NCBI GenBank assembly: GCA_010645155.1
Contig: JAAGOF010000185.1
Span: 291,274 to 355,273, forward strand
Origin: Tigriopus japonicus
Lineage: Eukaryota; Arthropoda; Copepoda; Harpacticoida; Harpacticidae
Reading direction: 5' to 3'
DNA length: 64,000 nt
Positions 1 to 11,455 of the stretch are shown here, in pieces. Made by a program: the position numbers and the translations under genes. Under the pieces are notes generated by a model that did no database searches, had not been told where the DNA came from, and was given only the letters and a program-made list of their open reading frames with translations. How positions within the stretch are numbered: the stretch's first letter is position 1; each line of letters begins with the position of its first letter.

Positions 1-3000
1 TCCAGCAACAATCCATGTGCTCTACTTGCAACGGATTCTCCGAACGTTGAACAACCTACAAGAAAGTTATTTCACCGAGGCTCTCGTCGATCCTAAACTT
101 GGAAACATTTCACAACCAAACCTCGCCTAGGACATAACCTCAAGTTCTCGGATACTCTTCTTTACCCCGAGTGTTTAGAGAAGAAAGACAAATGCATTCA
201 CCCGCCATCTCGCACCCTGAAACAATGGCCCTGGGGTGGTTAGTTGTTCAAACTCATTTTCCATGCTGAGACGTGAAAAGTCGTAGACGAGATTCTCGAA
301 CTTCGGACGGGTTATCCTTTAAAAGGGTTCGCTCGTAAATTCACGGTGTAATGAATGTCACTCGCTCTCAAGGAGAGGAAAAATCCCACCTCGCAAGACG
401 AAGCCTTGCGAGGTACTTGCACATACCAGATATAAGGCACAACCCCTTACCTGACAGCTTATGAAGCTAGTCCTCAAATCCCAAATCGATAACAGGCTCT
501 TAGAGGTTCACCTAGAAAAGATGGTCTTTTCCTCCCAATCTTGTCGTTGAAATTACGATATCTTCGCTGAATGGGATTATGCATGGTCTCGATTTGCGTT
601 TATTGCCATTCTCTAAAGTCATTCATGACTAGAATGAACCGTGATGATTGACATTGTTAAACCCTCAAGCTGACTAGACGATGGTTTGTGGTGTGGATCG
701 GGTCAGTTGGTCTTTTTGTTTCGTTATGTAACGGTGACTTCCATATTCGGTCATGTCGCCAAGAGGCCATTTGTTTCAGAGATTTTTCAAGCCGTTCCGC
801 GAGTCCAACGAGCCTATCGTCTCGGAAAGATAACCAAAGTCCAGGGGAGTTTGGTCATTTACTCGCGATTATCAGCTTTGATGGAGACAAAGTATTTGCA
901 CACAGTCCTCGTTTTCTCGGAGGAAAGCTCGGTTGGAGACCATCGTTAAGAAGATCATGAAGCATGATGGTGGCCGAGAACGATTTACAGAGGCTCTTGA
1001 GAGTTTCTCCAATTGTCCAATACAATTGGTGAACATAGAATTGGGTAATGGGTACCATTGCGACCAGTAGGATTTGGAGTAGAGGGAGTGTGTTTTAATT
1101 TGAGGGAATGTGGTTTGAAGAGAGCACGCGCGCCATCTGCCACGTGTTCGTTGAGGTTGACACTGACCAGATTGCCAGCACCCTCATTTTCTCACCCCTC
1201 TATTTGTTCTTGACTCCTGTTTTTTTCTCTGTATTTCGTCTTGACCTGATCATCAATTGAAGCCCTGAAAGATTCCAGTAATGATGAGTAAAAGTTGCAC
1301 AGGAAGTATGGACTTCCTCTCTGATCATTCATGATGATCCCGGTTCGATGATCTATGCGAGACCATCATCCACTTGTCAATTTCGTGGAGTGATCCAGAG
1401 GAAGTCTCCGACCAATTAAATCAATTTTCCCCTTGCCTTCTTACATGAATGGAATCTCTATTGCCACAAGTGCCATCCATGTAAGCATACGCCAAAATCA
1501 TCTATCCAGGACCTCACACGAACAAGGTCTTCTTCTTTCTCGGATCAAATACAAAGGCACATTCCACAATTATCAGCTCGCACATGTTTCACTCGGTAAT
1601 AATATTCTTCCCCAATTGGCGAAAAATGGAAGAATTTCCAAACGTCTCTTGAATGCATTCATTATCCGAAGAAACCCAAGTAAGGAAGGAAGGAAAGAGG
1701 GTCATTCTGAGTCGGTAATTGATTCCCCAAAGTTTTGTTTGTCTCTCCAAAGAGACGGGACAATTACCGGGCGATTCCGGAATTCCTTCTTTGTAAACTG
1801 AGCTTGTCCACGCGCACCTCAGATTCCTCTGGTCAATTCCGTTGTCGAGTCTCCAATGACACTTCTGAAGCCTTAATGTGACCCATGGGAATGTTGTTGA
1901 GTATGAATTTCAGCAACTGGCTTCCAAGTTCAAGTTCTTGCTGCTGGCCTGATGGACTGACAATTACGATGAAGCCACTCAATGATGCGCAAGTAAGTCA
2001 CGAGGAGGAAAAGCTTCCATCGGGCGCAGATATTTTGAATTGAACTTTGTGAGTGCATGGCTTAGTTGCTGTTGTTCATAATCCCATAGGGAGACATGGA
2101 TGCCAGATGACAGGAGACAGACTTGGCGACATGGCCTCGTTACAGTCTGCTGGGAAAAATCTATTAAAACTGCCTCATCTTGATGGGTGGAAAACAAGTT
2201 TCGTCGTTGTTTCCGATCCAGCTGCGGTGAAGCCTCGGGGTCATCTCTATGGTTTCGGTTGTTGTTGTTGTTGATGATGACGAAGATGATCATGATGAGA
2301 GAATGGCTTGGCCATCGCTCATTGCCCTTAACTAGATTCTCCTTGGAACGCCCACTTATGCTAGCCTCACATGCATACTCATGTTGTTCCGATGATGAGC
2401 GGACTCCTTTGGCTGCCAATTTGAAGCGCCCGGACTCGTCAACTATCTCATTGTGATGGATCACTTCAAGTCCAGAGATCAGAAGAGAATTCCTTTGGAA
2501 AACAAACACCTTCTTCGATTTCATGATGGATGAGATACGAGGCAAACGAGCGACCCTTTTTACCACCCTGGGAATATGTTGGCTCAAGAATGTCTTGGCA
2601 CCAAGGAGTTCTTTTAAAACGCCAGATTCAAAAAGAGAGAATGGGACTTTTCGGAATGATGTCGTTGGATGTGTCATGAGGTCCATTCGATTCGCTCTAA
2701 CGAGCCGGAAAACTAATTTGGAGAAATGGTTGGTTCCCCGTCCATGACCTCGAGTTTTGTCCTTCTTGATACTCTGCGGCATTTTCGGGTTCCAAAACCC
2801 CAATGTTGTTGCAATCGAATCGGAATTGAAATAAATGCATCTTCAAGGAAAATGAGGAAAGGGAGCAACCAATGGGGTTATAACAAGATTATGATCCGAC
2901 AAATGGAACCAAATGCGAGAGCGGCTTTGGGAAATTGGCGAAAGAGAAGAGAAGAGGGAGAAGAAAGTCACTCATTCACTCTTTGGCGAGACCAAAAAGG

Positions 3001-6000
3001 GAGGATTGAACGTCGACCGATAGCTCGAAAGCTCTACTGATCAAATTATTCCCAGATCAGGTCCGTCCATAAATATCATTACTGTCAAAATTCTTCTTGA
3101 AGCAATCGTGCGTAAGTGATCCCACTATTACGTTTGTCCCAAACAAGAGTTCCTCTTAAGAGTTCCTCTGCCATCCATTCCGTTGAACGATGGATCTCCG
3201 TTCCCATCTTGGCATAGAAATGCAAGAAGTACATTTGTAACTGAAAACCAAGATGGCCCTTGCTTTTGAAGAAAAAAGCCAGCCTTGGGTCCATTTTTTT
3301 CATCAACCGCGAGGGTTGGCTCAAGCTTAAGGGGTGTCTCTGGATCCATGATGCTGCATACATTGAGATAATTTGATTTGCACCACCCTCCTTTCTGTTC
3401 CGTTTGGAAGCGTGAGTGAGTTCACTCTCCGTTCTGTTCCAAAAGTCCATTCCTGGATCCTAAAAGAGGAAGGAGAAGGTTCCCTTGCTTCGCTCAGAGA
3501 ACCAGATGACGTGGAGATCCCATGTTCCCATCTCGAAAAGGTTCATGTTTCCTCCCTCTGTTTGGAGTGTTGGTACAAGGAGGCGATGATAAATTGATAA
3601 TTCCACCGGGATTACATTCTACTACGTAACGGGCACAACAACGACATTCCCTTTCATGCGATCCATGTTGGTTGGAAAGATCATGTTTGTACAAAGAGGT
3701 TATCTCCATTGGCCCGCTCTTCAATGTGTTCAAGTGGACTCTTGGAATCTGGATCGAAAAAAAGTGAAGGGTCATAGTTGAAGCTTCGGAGTGATCAAGA
3801 AGAGGAGGTTTGGATCGTATGTATTTAATGGCAAACATCTGGATTATGTTCCACTTAATAGCTTGCCTCAAGCTTGATCTGCCTCTTTGTCGAGTCTGTC
3901 ACGAGTCAAGACGAGAATAACATTGCCATTGAGTGATGAAACCATTAGTAGATTGAGATAAGATAATGCATATGCACGCTTATGGGTTTCATCTTGAGAT
4001 TATTTCCAACTAGAAACTCTCCCTGAATCTCAAATATCCTTGGGAGCTAGTTTGGACTTGCACTTGGGAAAATGTTCACCTGTGAGTGCACCGGGTCCTA
4101 ATGAACAAAGTTCTGATTTATGAATGCCATTTACCTTTCCTCATCTCATTCTCTCGAGTTGTTCCGACGCTCCCTGATGTGTACACACACTACTGTAGTG
4201 GTATGTACATAGAAAAATTCTCGGTTCACCAGATTGCGTGTGTGATCGTGGCTAGTGCTCGGCTCTCTTCCTGACAAGCTCATTTCAAAGCGGTTATTAA
4301 TGGTTCATCATTACTCTGTGTGCTCTATTATACCAATAAGCATGGCATTGGATAACCAACCCGCTAACCCATTGAGATCATGCCGAATGAACTCTCAGTG
4401 CTCCAAATTCGAGCTAGCGTTAATGAAGAGTCAGTACAGCAAGTCATAGTTGGATGGAAGAAGATTGTCCGTCAGCGCCTATATTGAGAGTTGCCCTTAT
4501 ATGAGACATTGCTTGATTTATTCCAGGTGTATATATAATGATATTTGGGATCGTAAGAATCTAGCACTCCTTGACAGACTGAATGTTGTTTGAGTTAGTC
4601 CAGGTTCTGTACTGAATATTGTCTTTGATATTCGGTCCATTTATTCATGGGTCTAGGCGGAGTTGGTTTGGTTGCTGATATTGGTTGAAGAGAAAGGCTC
4701 TTTGAACGCACCATCTTGTACGAGTGCTTGATAAATGATCACCGCTCGAGCAGCAATTCTTTCACTTAACCATCGGTAAACAGAGCACCAGGATCTGACT
4801 GTGAGAAGAATGGCCTCTCATATTTCATTTTCATTCAATAAATTTCCCTTCGACCATTTCCTTGATATTGGTTTTCCAAGGCGGGTACTTACATTCATGT
4901 GAATGAGCCTGGTCGTGACTGAAAATAATGCATGTACCCATTACCCGGAGAGGATGATGCTCTCTTTGTTTCTCCCTAATTTATTTAGGGTGTAAGGAAA
5001 GGGTGGTCGCCATAAAAAAAACACAAGAAACTCCATCGACGTGAACTTTGAAAGAAATTGCCTTTCAATCGACGTCGGAGCCTCTTTCAGAACCATTCGA
5101 GACCCGTTTGGAAGAAGGTGGTATCAAATAACAAGCCGTCGTTGTTGAGAAGAAATCCTGCTTGTACCGTAGAGGTGATGTCAATCTTCAGTACAGAAAA
5201 GGTTTTAGACCATCAAGGGAATCCTTCGCTTTGTTTGAACTCCAACTGTGATCAAAGAGATTAGACAGAAATCTGTCTTTCAGATTCAATTCTGAAATCC
5301 TAGCCTCTGCAAGTCTTCTTGGAGTCCATCTTGTGACCTCATTGAATCACTTTCGTTTTTCGTTCTCATGGTCAAAGTGGGCGGATCCATTCTCATCAGG
5401 GTTGATTGCTAATGTTGTTCGACCCCGTGCTGTAGTTTCAGCTAATGGCCACTCTAATGTGGCAGTAAAATTGGTCTATTTACATAAAAGGACAAATGAA
5501 CGTTGTCTAATGAGTGCAAAACTATTTGGGATCTTGGGGGCTTTACATTCGAATGAGGTTTCGGATACGTCCGTTGGTTTTGCATTTTGAAGAGCATCTT
5601 GAACATGATTAATCAAAGTCAGTTGAGGTAGTGGCTTTTCAGACTTTCAAAAAAGAATTTTTCTACCTGTATCAAGAACATTTGAGCTTCACCCCGACTT
5701 GCGACTTCCTTAGATGACAAAATCAGTTCAAAAATATCTTTGTCTTCTAACTATGACATAAAAAGCTCACTTTTGCATGGATCGTCTTTTCATAACAAAA
5801 AATCAGTGTTGTTCTTATTTTTTGTTATTTATTAGAGAGGGTGTTACTTCGAAGCCATTTTTTTATAATTGACTGTCAATAGTTGATGCTTTTTCGTACC
5901 AAGTATAGCCTTTTTAGAATCACCCGCTTTTAACAAAAATTTTCATAATTATTTCCAACAAAAATTGGAAAAAGTTTGTTTTTCTGATTTTTTACGATTT

Positions 6001-7612
6001 CACTCTTCTAAAAAGTACTTTTGCCAAGGTCTAGTGACATCATTGATATCAAATGTGACAGTTCGCCTAAAAGGTGAACTACCAGGTTACCAAATTTAAT
6101 ACAGATGTACAATATACTTATATATGATTAATTTTGTAAAAAAAGGGAGTTGTCAAGAATCAAAGCATCTCACAACTTAAAATAGTGTCCATAACTTTCA
6201 AAAAAATGCCATCGGCACAAATTGATGCAAAGAAAGACAGAGAGTACTTGTAATAAGCATCCTCTTTCATCAGGATCACATCAAACCAATCGGTATTTTG
6301 TTCCGATTGGATACTCTTAATGTAGCTTTGTCAACCAAGCATGCCCATGGACCCCTATCTCTGCTCGAGCCCTAAGTATTGGTTTTCTCCAAGCCCACCC
6401 GTGATCGTCAGGATTACCGTGGTAAATTCCTGTAAAATTTCTAGCTCTGCGGGAAATGACCACCCCACTTCGATCGATGGACCGACCCACGATTCATTGC
6501 CGGGACCGAGGTCTCCACTCTGCCTGGATTGTCCCAGCTCATTAGAATGCAAAAGCCAGATCAGTTAGTATTAGTGGCCCTTCTCTTAACTGAGAAAGAG
6601 GCAGAGAGAGTCAGGCCAAGATTCTCAAAGACACAACAAGCTCAACAGGTAGTTAGTTGGTTGGGATACCTCATGCCACCCAAAACGATGAGATCATGTT
6701 TTACAATGAGATGAATGGTCCTTGTGCAAACCAATTTCAAGCACGATGAGTGCCATCCGATCCTATTGTCTGTCATTGTGGGTTCTTCATTTGCTGCGGA
6801 CTTGCGTCAAAATCCAAACTGATAGGCTTGTCAGATGAGTTTTGTCCGGATTCCAGGAAGTTCATATTAGGAAGAAAAAAACTCTTAAACGATCTTCCGA
6901 CATTGCACTCTCAAAAACCCTTTTGTGGATGAGAGAATGGCTAGGAAGAGGGAGAAAATCAATGAATGAAATTCAAAGGAAGACGCTCGTGGACCAACTT
7001 GCCTCGAAGAGTTGAACCCGAGGGTAATGAATCAAATTTTGAAGTAAAACACACACCACCAAGTACGAGCTCGAGCTTTGTGGTTGTTTCTCCCTCCACG
7101 ATTTTGTTCTGAGCAAAGTCTATGAATCAAATTATGATGAGATTCTTGGAATGTGGCCAGTGCGCAAGTGTAGTACTGCTCACTTGCACAAGATGAGTCC
7201 AACTTGCCCATCTCGATAGTTTCTGAGCTGCTTGCATCAGGCTCCACTTTGTCTGGATCTCGTCTGTGTGATGAATTGTCGCATTCTGTGGTGGCTGGCA
7301 TGCTTATTTTTCAATTTGTGAGGTACAAAACCAATCCACGAGTTTTCTATGGTACCATATAATATCAAAGTTTTGTCGGTTGTTTGCTATTTCAGGTATT
7401 GCAATATTCAGACCATCTCCATGGCAAGTGGTACTTTTCCGAGATCCGAGCCATCTTCTCGCGTCGATATCTACTGCAAAACACGGCCATTGAGATTTTC
7501 TTGGCATCAAGAAGTAAGTATCCATAAGCTAAATAGTCATTTAACAATCTAATCTTTTCAGGTAAAGCATTTCTATTTGATGTTAATTTGAATTAACAAT
7601 AAAATTTCTTAA
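1..7612. other. No supportable gene; upstream of U6 array
   Basis: Positions 1-3600 contain several overlapping open frames on both strands, which is what a stop-poor stretch gives by chance. None shows a known domain or a clean splice structure. Positions 5640-6330 are AT-rich. I looked for neurobeachin PH-domain exons on the plus strand and did not find any. This stretch may be a neurobeachin intron or intergenic DNA. Confidence 0.4.
1979..2803 (-). CDS. Unrecognised 274-codon open frame, doubtful
   Basis: This minus-strand frame is open for 274 codons, or 267 from its first ATG (KMPQSIKKDK). That is longer than most chance frames in this window. It has no recognisable domain, signal peptide or transmembrane segment. 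It includes a run of five Asn (INNNNNRN) encoded by a GTT-rich tract. The opposite strand is also open for long stretches, which weakens the case. It could be a lineage-specific gene, but chance is more likely. Confidence 0.15.
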   Translation of the reverse strand: MGFWNPKMPQSIKKDKTRGHGRGTNHFSKLVFRLVRANRMDLMTHPTTSFRKVPFSLFESGVLKELLGAKTFLSQHIPRVVKRVARLPRISSIMKSKKVFVFQRNSLLISGLEVIHHNEIVDESGRFKLAAKGVRSSSEQHEYACEASISGRSKENLVKGNERWPSHSLIMIIFVIINNNNNRNHRDDPEASPQLDRKQRRNLFSTHQDEAVLIDFSQQTVTRPCRQVCLLSSGIHVSLWDYEQQQLSHALTKFNSKYLRPMEAFPPRDLLAHH

Positions 7613-7655
7613 GTGCTCATTGCTCTACAAAATACCCACATTTTGTCTACTTTTT

Positions 7656-7672
7656 GTACTTGCTTCGGCAGT

Positions 7673-7712
<40 letters not shown>

Positions 7713-7762
7713 GGCCCCTGCGCAAGGATGACACGCAAAATCGTGAAGCGTTCCACATTTTT
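7656..7762 (+). ncRNA. U6: U6 spliceosomal snRNA, tandem copy 1
   Basis: U6 is the catalytic snRNA of the spliceosome and is made by RNA polymerase III. The copy is full length. It has the 5' stem-loop GTACTTGCTTCGGCAGTAC, the ACAGAGA box at U6 position 41, AGCATGGCCCCTGCGCAAGG (AGC triad and internal stem-loop), the 3' end GAAGCGTTCCACATTTT, and a terminal T run that serves as terminator. The upstream 45 bases match copies 2 and 3. There is no TATA box near -28, where CAAAATAC stands instead, so expression is doubtful. Confidence 0.93.
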
Positions 7763-8176
7763 TGCATCCGCAAATCCATGTTGAAAACCTTGAAGTAAAT
7801 GAGATTTCCAAACAGGCCTACAGTTTGAACACAAATAGCAAAAAGTGCCTCAGACCCCATAAGATTGGGACTAGGCTCATCTTAGTTCCAGGTTCAACCC
7901 CAGGTGACCCTCTTGTCTGTCCACGTCTTAAGACGCAATCGGGCGGCAGAGTACTCGCTGAAGAGAAACGGATCGTTGGTGGCGCCATCTAACGTTGGGT
8001 TGAATTTCGAGTTTGTTTTTTCATGACAAACACTTGTTTATTCCTCGAAAATCAGTGTGCTTCTTTTGTTTTGAGACTTGTCTTTTTGATGAAGCTACAT
8101 TTTGGGTTTCCTTTGTATGATTCCAATTTCAGAATGCTCACTGCTCTAGAAAGTACCCACATTTTGTTCACTTTTT

Positions 8177-8193
8177 GTACTTGCTTCGGCAGT

Positions 8194-8233
<40 letters not shown>

Positions 8234-8283
8234 GGCCCCTGCGCAAGGATGACACGCAAAATCGTGAAGCGTTCCACATTTTT
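8177..8283 (+). ncRNA. U6: U6 spliceosomal snRNA, tandem copy 2
   Basis: The sequence is the same full-length U6 as copy 1, starting 521 bases after it in the next repeat unit and ending in a T run. The upstream context is TAGAAAGTACCCACATTTTG, which has no TATA box at the expected distance. The gene is intact by sequence, but its promoter quality is uncertain. Confidence 0.93.
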
Positions 8284-8698
8284 TGCATCCGCAGATCCAT
8301 GTTGAAAACCTTGAAGTAAATGAGATTTCCAAACAGGCCTACAGTTTGAACACAAATAGCAAAAAGTGCCTCAGAACCCTTAAGATTGGGACTAGGCTCA
8401 TCTTAGTTCCAGGTTCAACCCCAGGTGACCCTCTTGTCTGTCCACGTCTTAAGACGCAATCGGGCGGCAGAGTACTCGCTGAAGAGAAACGGATCGTTGG
8501 TGGCGCCATCTAACGTTGGGTTGAATTTCGAGTTTGTTTTTTTCATGACAAACACTTGTTTATTCCTCGAAAATCAGTGTGCTTCTTTTGTTTTGAGACT
8601 TGTCTTTTTGATGAAGCTACATTTTGGGTTTCCTTTGTATGATTCCAATTTCAGAATGCTCACTGCTCTAGAAAGTACCCACATTTTGTCCACTTTTT

Positions 8699-8805
8699 GT
8701 ACTTGCTTCGGCAGTACATATACTAAAATTGGAACGCTACAGAGAAGATTAGCATGGCCCCTGCGCAAGGATGACACGCAAAATCGTGAAGCGTTCCACA
8801 TTTTT
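8699..8805 (+). ncRNA. U6: U6 spliceosomal snRNA, tandem copy 3, one substitution
   Basis: This U6 is full length and starts 522 bases after copy 2. It differs from the other copies by A to C at 8737 (U6 position 39), two bases upstream of the invariant ACAGAGA box, which is itself intact. The upstream flank again has no TATA box. It may be a drifting pseudogene. Confidence 0.88.
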
Positions 8806-9169
8806 TGCACCCGCAGATCCATGTTGAAAAACTTGAAGTAAATGAGATTTCCAAACAAGCCTACAGTTTGAACACAAATAGCAAAAAGTGCCTCAGGACC
8901 CATAAGATTGGGACTGGGCTCATCTTAGTTCCAGGTTCAACCCCAGGTGATCCTCTTGTCTGTCCACGTCTTAAGACGCAATCGGGCGGCAGAGTACTCG
9001 CTGAAGAGAAACGGATCGTTGGTGGCGCCATCTAACGTTGGGTTGAATTTCGAGTTTGTTTTTTTCATGACAAACAATTGTTTTTTCCTCTAAAAAAAGT
9101 TTGCTTCTTTTGTTTTGAGGCTTGGATTTTAAAGAAAACGTACAGTTTTGTACATAAAAGTCACTTTTA

Positions 9170-10045
9170 AACACACTCTGAACACATTCTGCTTGGATGC
9201 CCTCTATTGTTCTCAAAATGAAGAACTCACCGTCAGAGTAAGCCTTAGTTTGGAAGCTTAGTTGAGCTTTCAATCTAAAACACAAAAGACAAACGGAGCC
9301 ATCTTAAAGCTAAACCAAATCTGAGTGCTTCTGCGATTTTTTTTGCCGTAATTTACTATCGCTTAGCATGACTTTGATTTTTGTACGCATTAGAATCAAA
9401 GCTGAGCTCAAAAAGACTTGTAATATGGTGAAAAATCAGTTTTAAGATCTATGCTTCAAATTTGGCAGCAAGATTGAGTTCAGGATAATTCTGAAATCAA
9501 GAGACTTTGACTCTGATTTGCCCCATTTAGTGGCGAATTTTGATGCTTCGGTTAAACGAGACAATTTTGGATGTTGTGCCTTTTTATGGAGCGAGGGATT
9601 TGTATTTTAGCATTTTTGCATTAGATTTAGCATGCCATCAACACATCCACTTGGGTGCCCTTTCTTGTTCTCAAAATGAACAACTCACCATCAGGGCAAG
9701 CCTTCTTAGGGAAGCAAAGTTTAGCTTCTATCAAAGAGAAAAATGACAATCAGCGCCATCTTGAGGTAAAAACGGTTGTGGGTGCTTCTGCTTAGTCTGT
9801 GGCCTTAACTTGTGATTACTCACTGAGTGATATGAGTCATTCTCACATGCTGAGTAATACTCAGCATAATTTTTTTTGAACACAATAATATCTATCGTAG
9901 CTGAGCTCTAAGACTCAAAATATGTAGAGAAATCCACTTTAAGATGGAAGCGGCAATTTTGGCATAAAGTTTAAATTAAGGATGGATCTGAAATCAAGAG
10001 AATTTGCCCGTTTTGGCTCGATCTAGTGGCGATTTTTGTAACCTT
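9170..10045. repeat. Diverged direct repeat, two ~430 bp units
   Basis: Segments near 9170-9545 and 9630-10045 share ordered blocks: TTGTTCTCAAAATGAA.AACTCACC, GCCATCTT, TGGTG/GGGTGCTTCTGC, TGAGCTC...GACT, GAAATCAAGAGA and TAGTGGCGA. They are too diverged to be recent. Together they look like two old copies of one interspersed repeat. No coding capacity is seen. Confidence 0.55.
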
Positions 10046-11455
10046 CAATTAAAATTCTTCATATGCCAGGGAGATGTACTTGCAGAGGGACAAAACTCGG
10101 CATAATTCATGGGCTAAATGTTCATTACTATCTTTTGCTTCTTTCCTCTTGTTCCGTCTTTTTTGAGCCAACCATTTTTTGAAATACGACCCCTATTGCA
10201 AGGTTTGCATCAAGGGTTGAGCCATGATTGAGTGACAATCATTGTTGTTGTATCTGGTTGGACCACTTGAAATCCGAGACATGTATTCACCATCTCCTTC
10301 CAATGATCCCGCGTTTGGTTATCCTCTCCACGTGCCGAACTAGTCTTTGAACGTGTTAGTCAGTCTAATTAAGATGACTAGAATTTCCTCGTTCACATTT
10401 GGCTGGATTGTTGATGGAGATGTTTTCTTTTCTGGTTTTCCCCCCATCTCTGTCGCACTTATATTATTCCTCTTCGGTCCCTCGCCTTCATTCGGGTGAC
10501 CACTGAGGCGAGTGACAAAATAATCTTTTTGGAATGACTTCCATTTGCTCACATTTTCTTTCTGCCCTCTGCTCGCCAAAGGCAGGGGTAAAAACTTAAT
10601 CCGAGTAATGCACTTCATCCCTGTCTTTCTGGGCTTCTCCATTTGGGGTGGAGGAAGGAGGGAAAAAATCATGGCTCTGGCTTTAAGTTCAGGGTTCCCG
10701 CCTTCAGGGGTGAAATATCACGTCCTTTCCAATGCTTAGAGGGGTGCAAATGTTCTCAAGGAACCCTGCTGCTTTGAAATGTCATTCGGAACCCGAGATG
10801 TTGTTCATTTTCCAAGAGAGTTACTCTCAACTCAGGAGCTCGAGAGCGTAATAATGTATCTGTCTCTATGTAGTCTGGTGTTTTCCGAACAGATCCTAGT
10901 TGAGCAAATGGGAATTCGAGGGGTTGCTTCCTGCTCCCTTAGCCTACGTACGTAGAAGGTGCTCCCATAGCAAGGAATAGAAATACCACTAGCGCTCTCA
11001 GATTTGCCTGTTCCTGGTCCAAAGCTTCCCCTAATCTCTAAAGGGACAACTGTCAATAGTTTGAAGACTGACGAACCCATTGTGCTCGATTCTTTAGATT
11101 GCAAATGTTCAAACTGCAAGTTTATTGATGTTAATGTGTGGGTGTTCCATAAGGTACTGTCATTAACAATACCTTACAAATTGGCCATTATTTTCATTTT
11201 AACAATAACAATTAACAAATTCTGTTAATTTCATGTATTCTTTAGCTTTCACATAATGTAATTCCGTATTTTTGTGACAACTCAAGTTTTAAGAACCGGA
11301 CTCAGTCTGCTCAAATGCGAAGTGCTCCGCAAACTTTTACATGAATGTATGGAGGGTGATTTTAAAGGATTCCCACTTGAGCCAAGATAATTAGATTTCG
11401 AATCCTCCCTGCCATTTTGGCACTATCAAGCACTCAAAATGTACTCTTTCCACAG
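10046..11455. other. No gene seen; upstream of first BEACH exon
   Basis: This stretch precedes the acceptor TTTCCACAG of the first neurobeachin exon found. It holds the 12-base palindrome CTACGTACGTAG at 10944-10955 and nothing else that I recognise. Confidence 0.5.

Larger units (their letters stand above)
7613..9125 (+). repeat. Tandem array of three ~522 bp U6-containing units
   Basis: U6 starts at 7656, 8177 and 8699, so the period is 521-522 bases. Each unit carries a short upstream flank, U6, and ~370 bases containing TTCCAGGTTCAACCCCAGG, the 12-base palindrome CGTCTTAAGACG and GGTGGCGCCATCTAACG. The copies differ at only a few positions, which indicates recent tandem duplication or gene conversion. 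The third unit decays after about 9080. Confidence 0.9.

Noticed and set aside
1433..1801. 122-codon plus-strand open frame
   Set aside because: Composition is not protein-like, there is no domain, and no splice signals of note.
7880..7915. Pol III B-box-like GGTTCAACCCC in each U6 unit
   Set aside because: No matching A box lies upstream and no T-arm stem forms, so a tRNA-derived SINE is not supported.
7762..9035. Repeated 76-codon open frames after each U6 copy
   Set aside because: They recur only because the repeat unit recurs, include part of the U6 gene region, and have no protein-like features.
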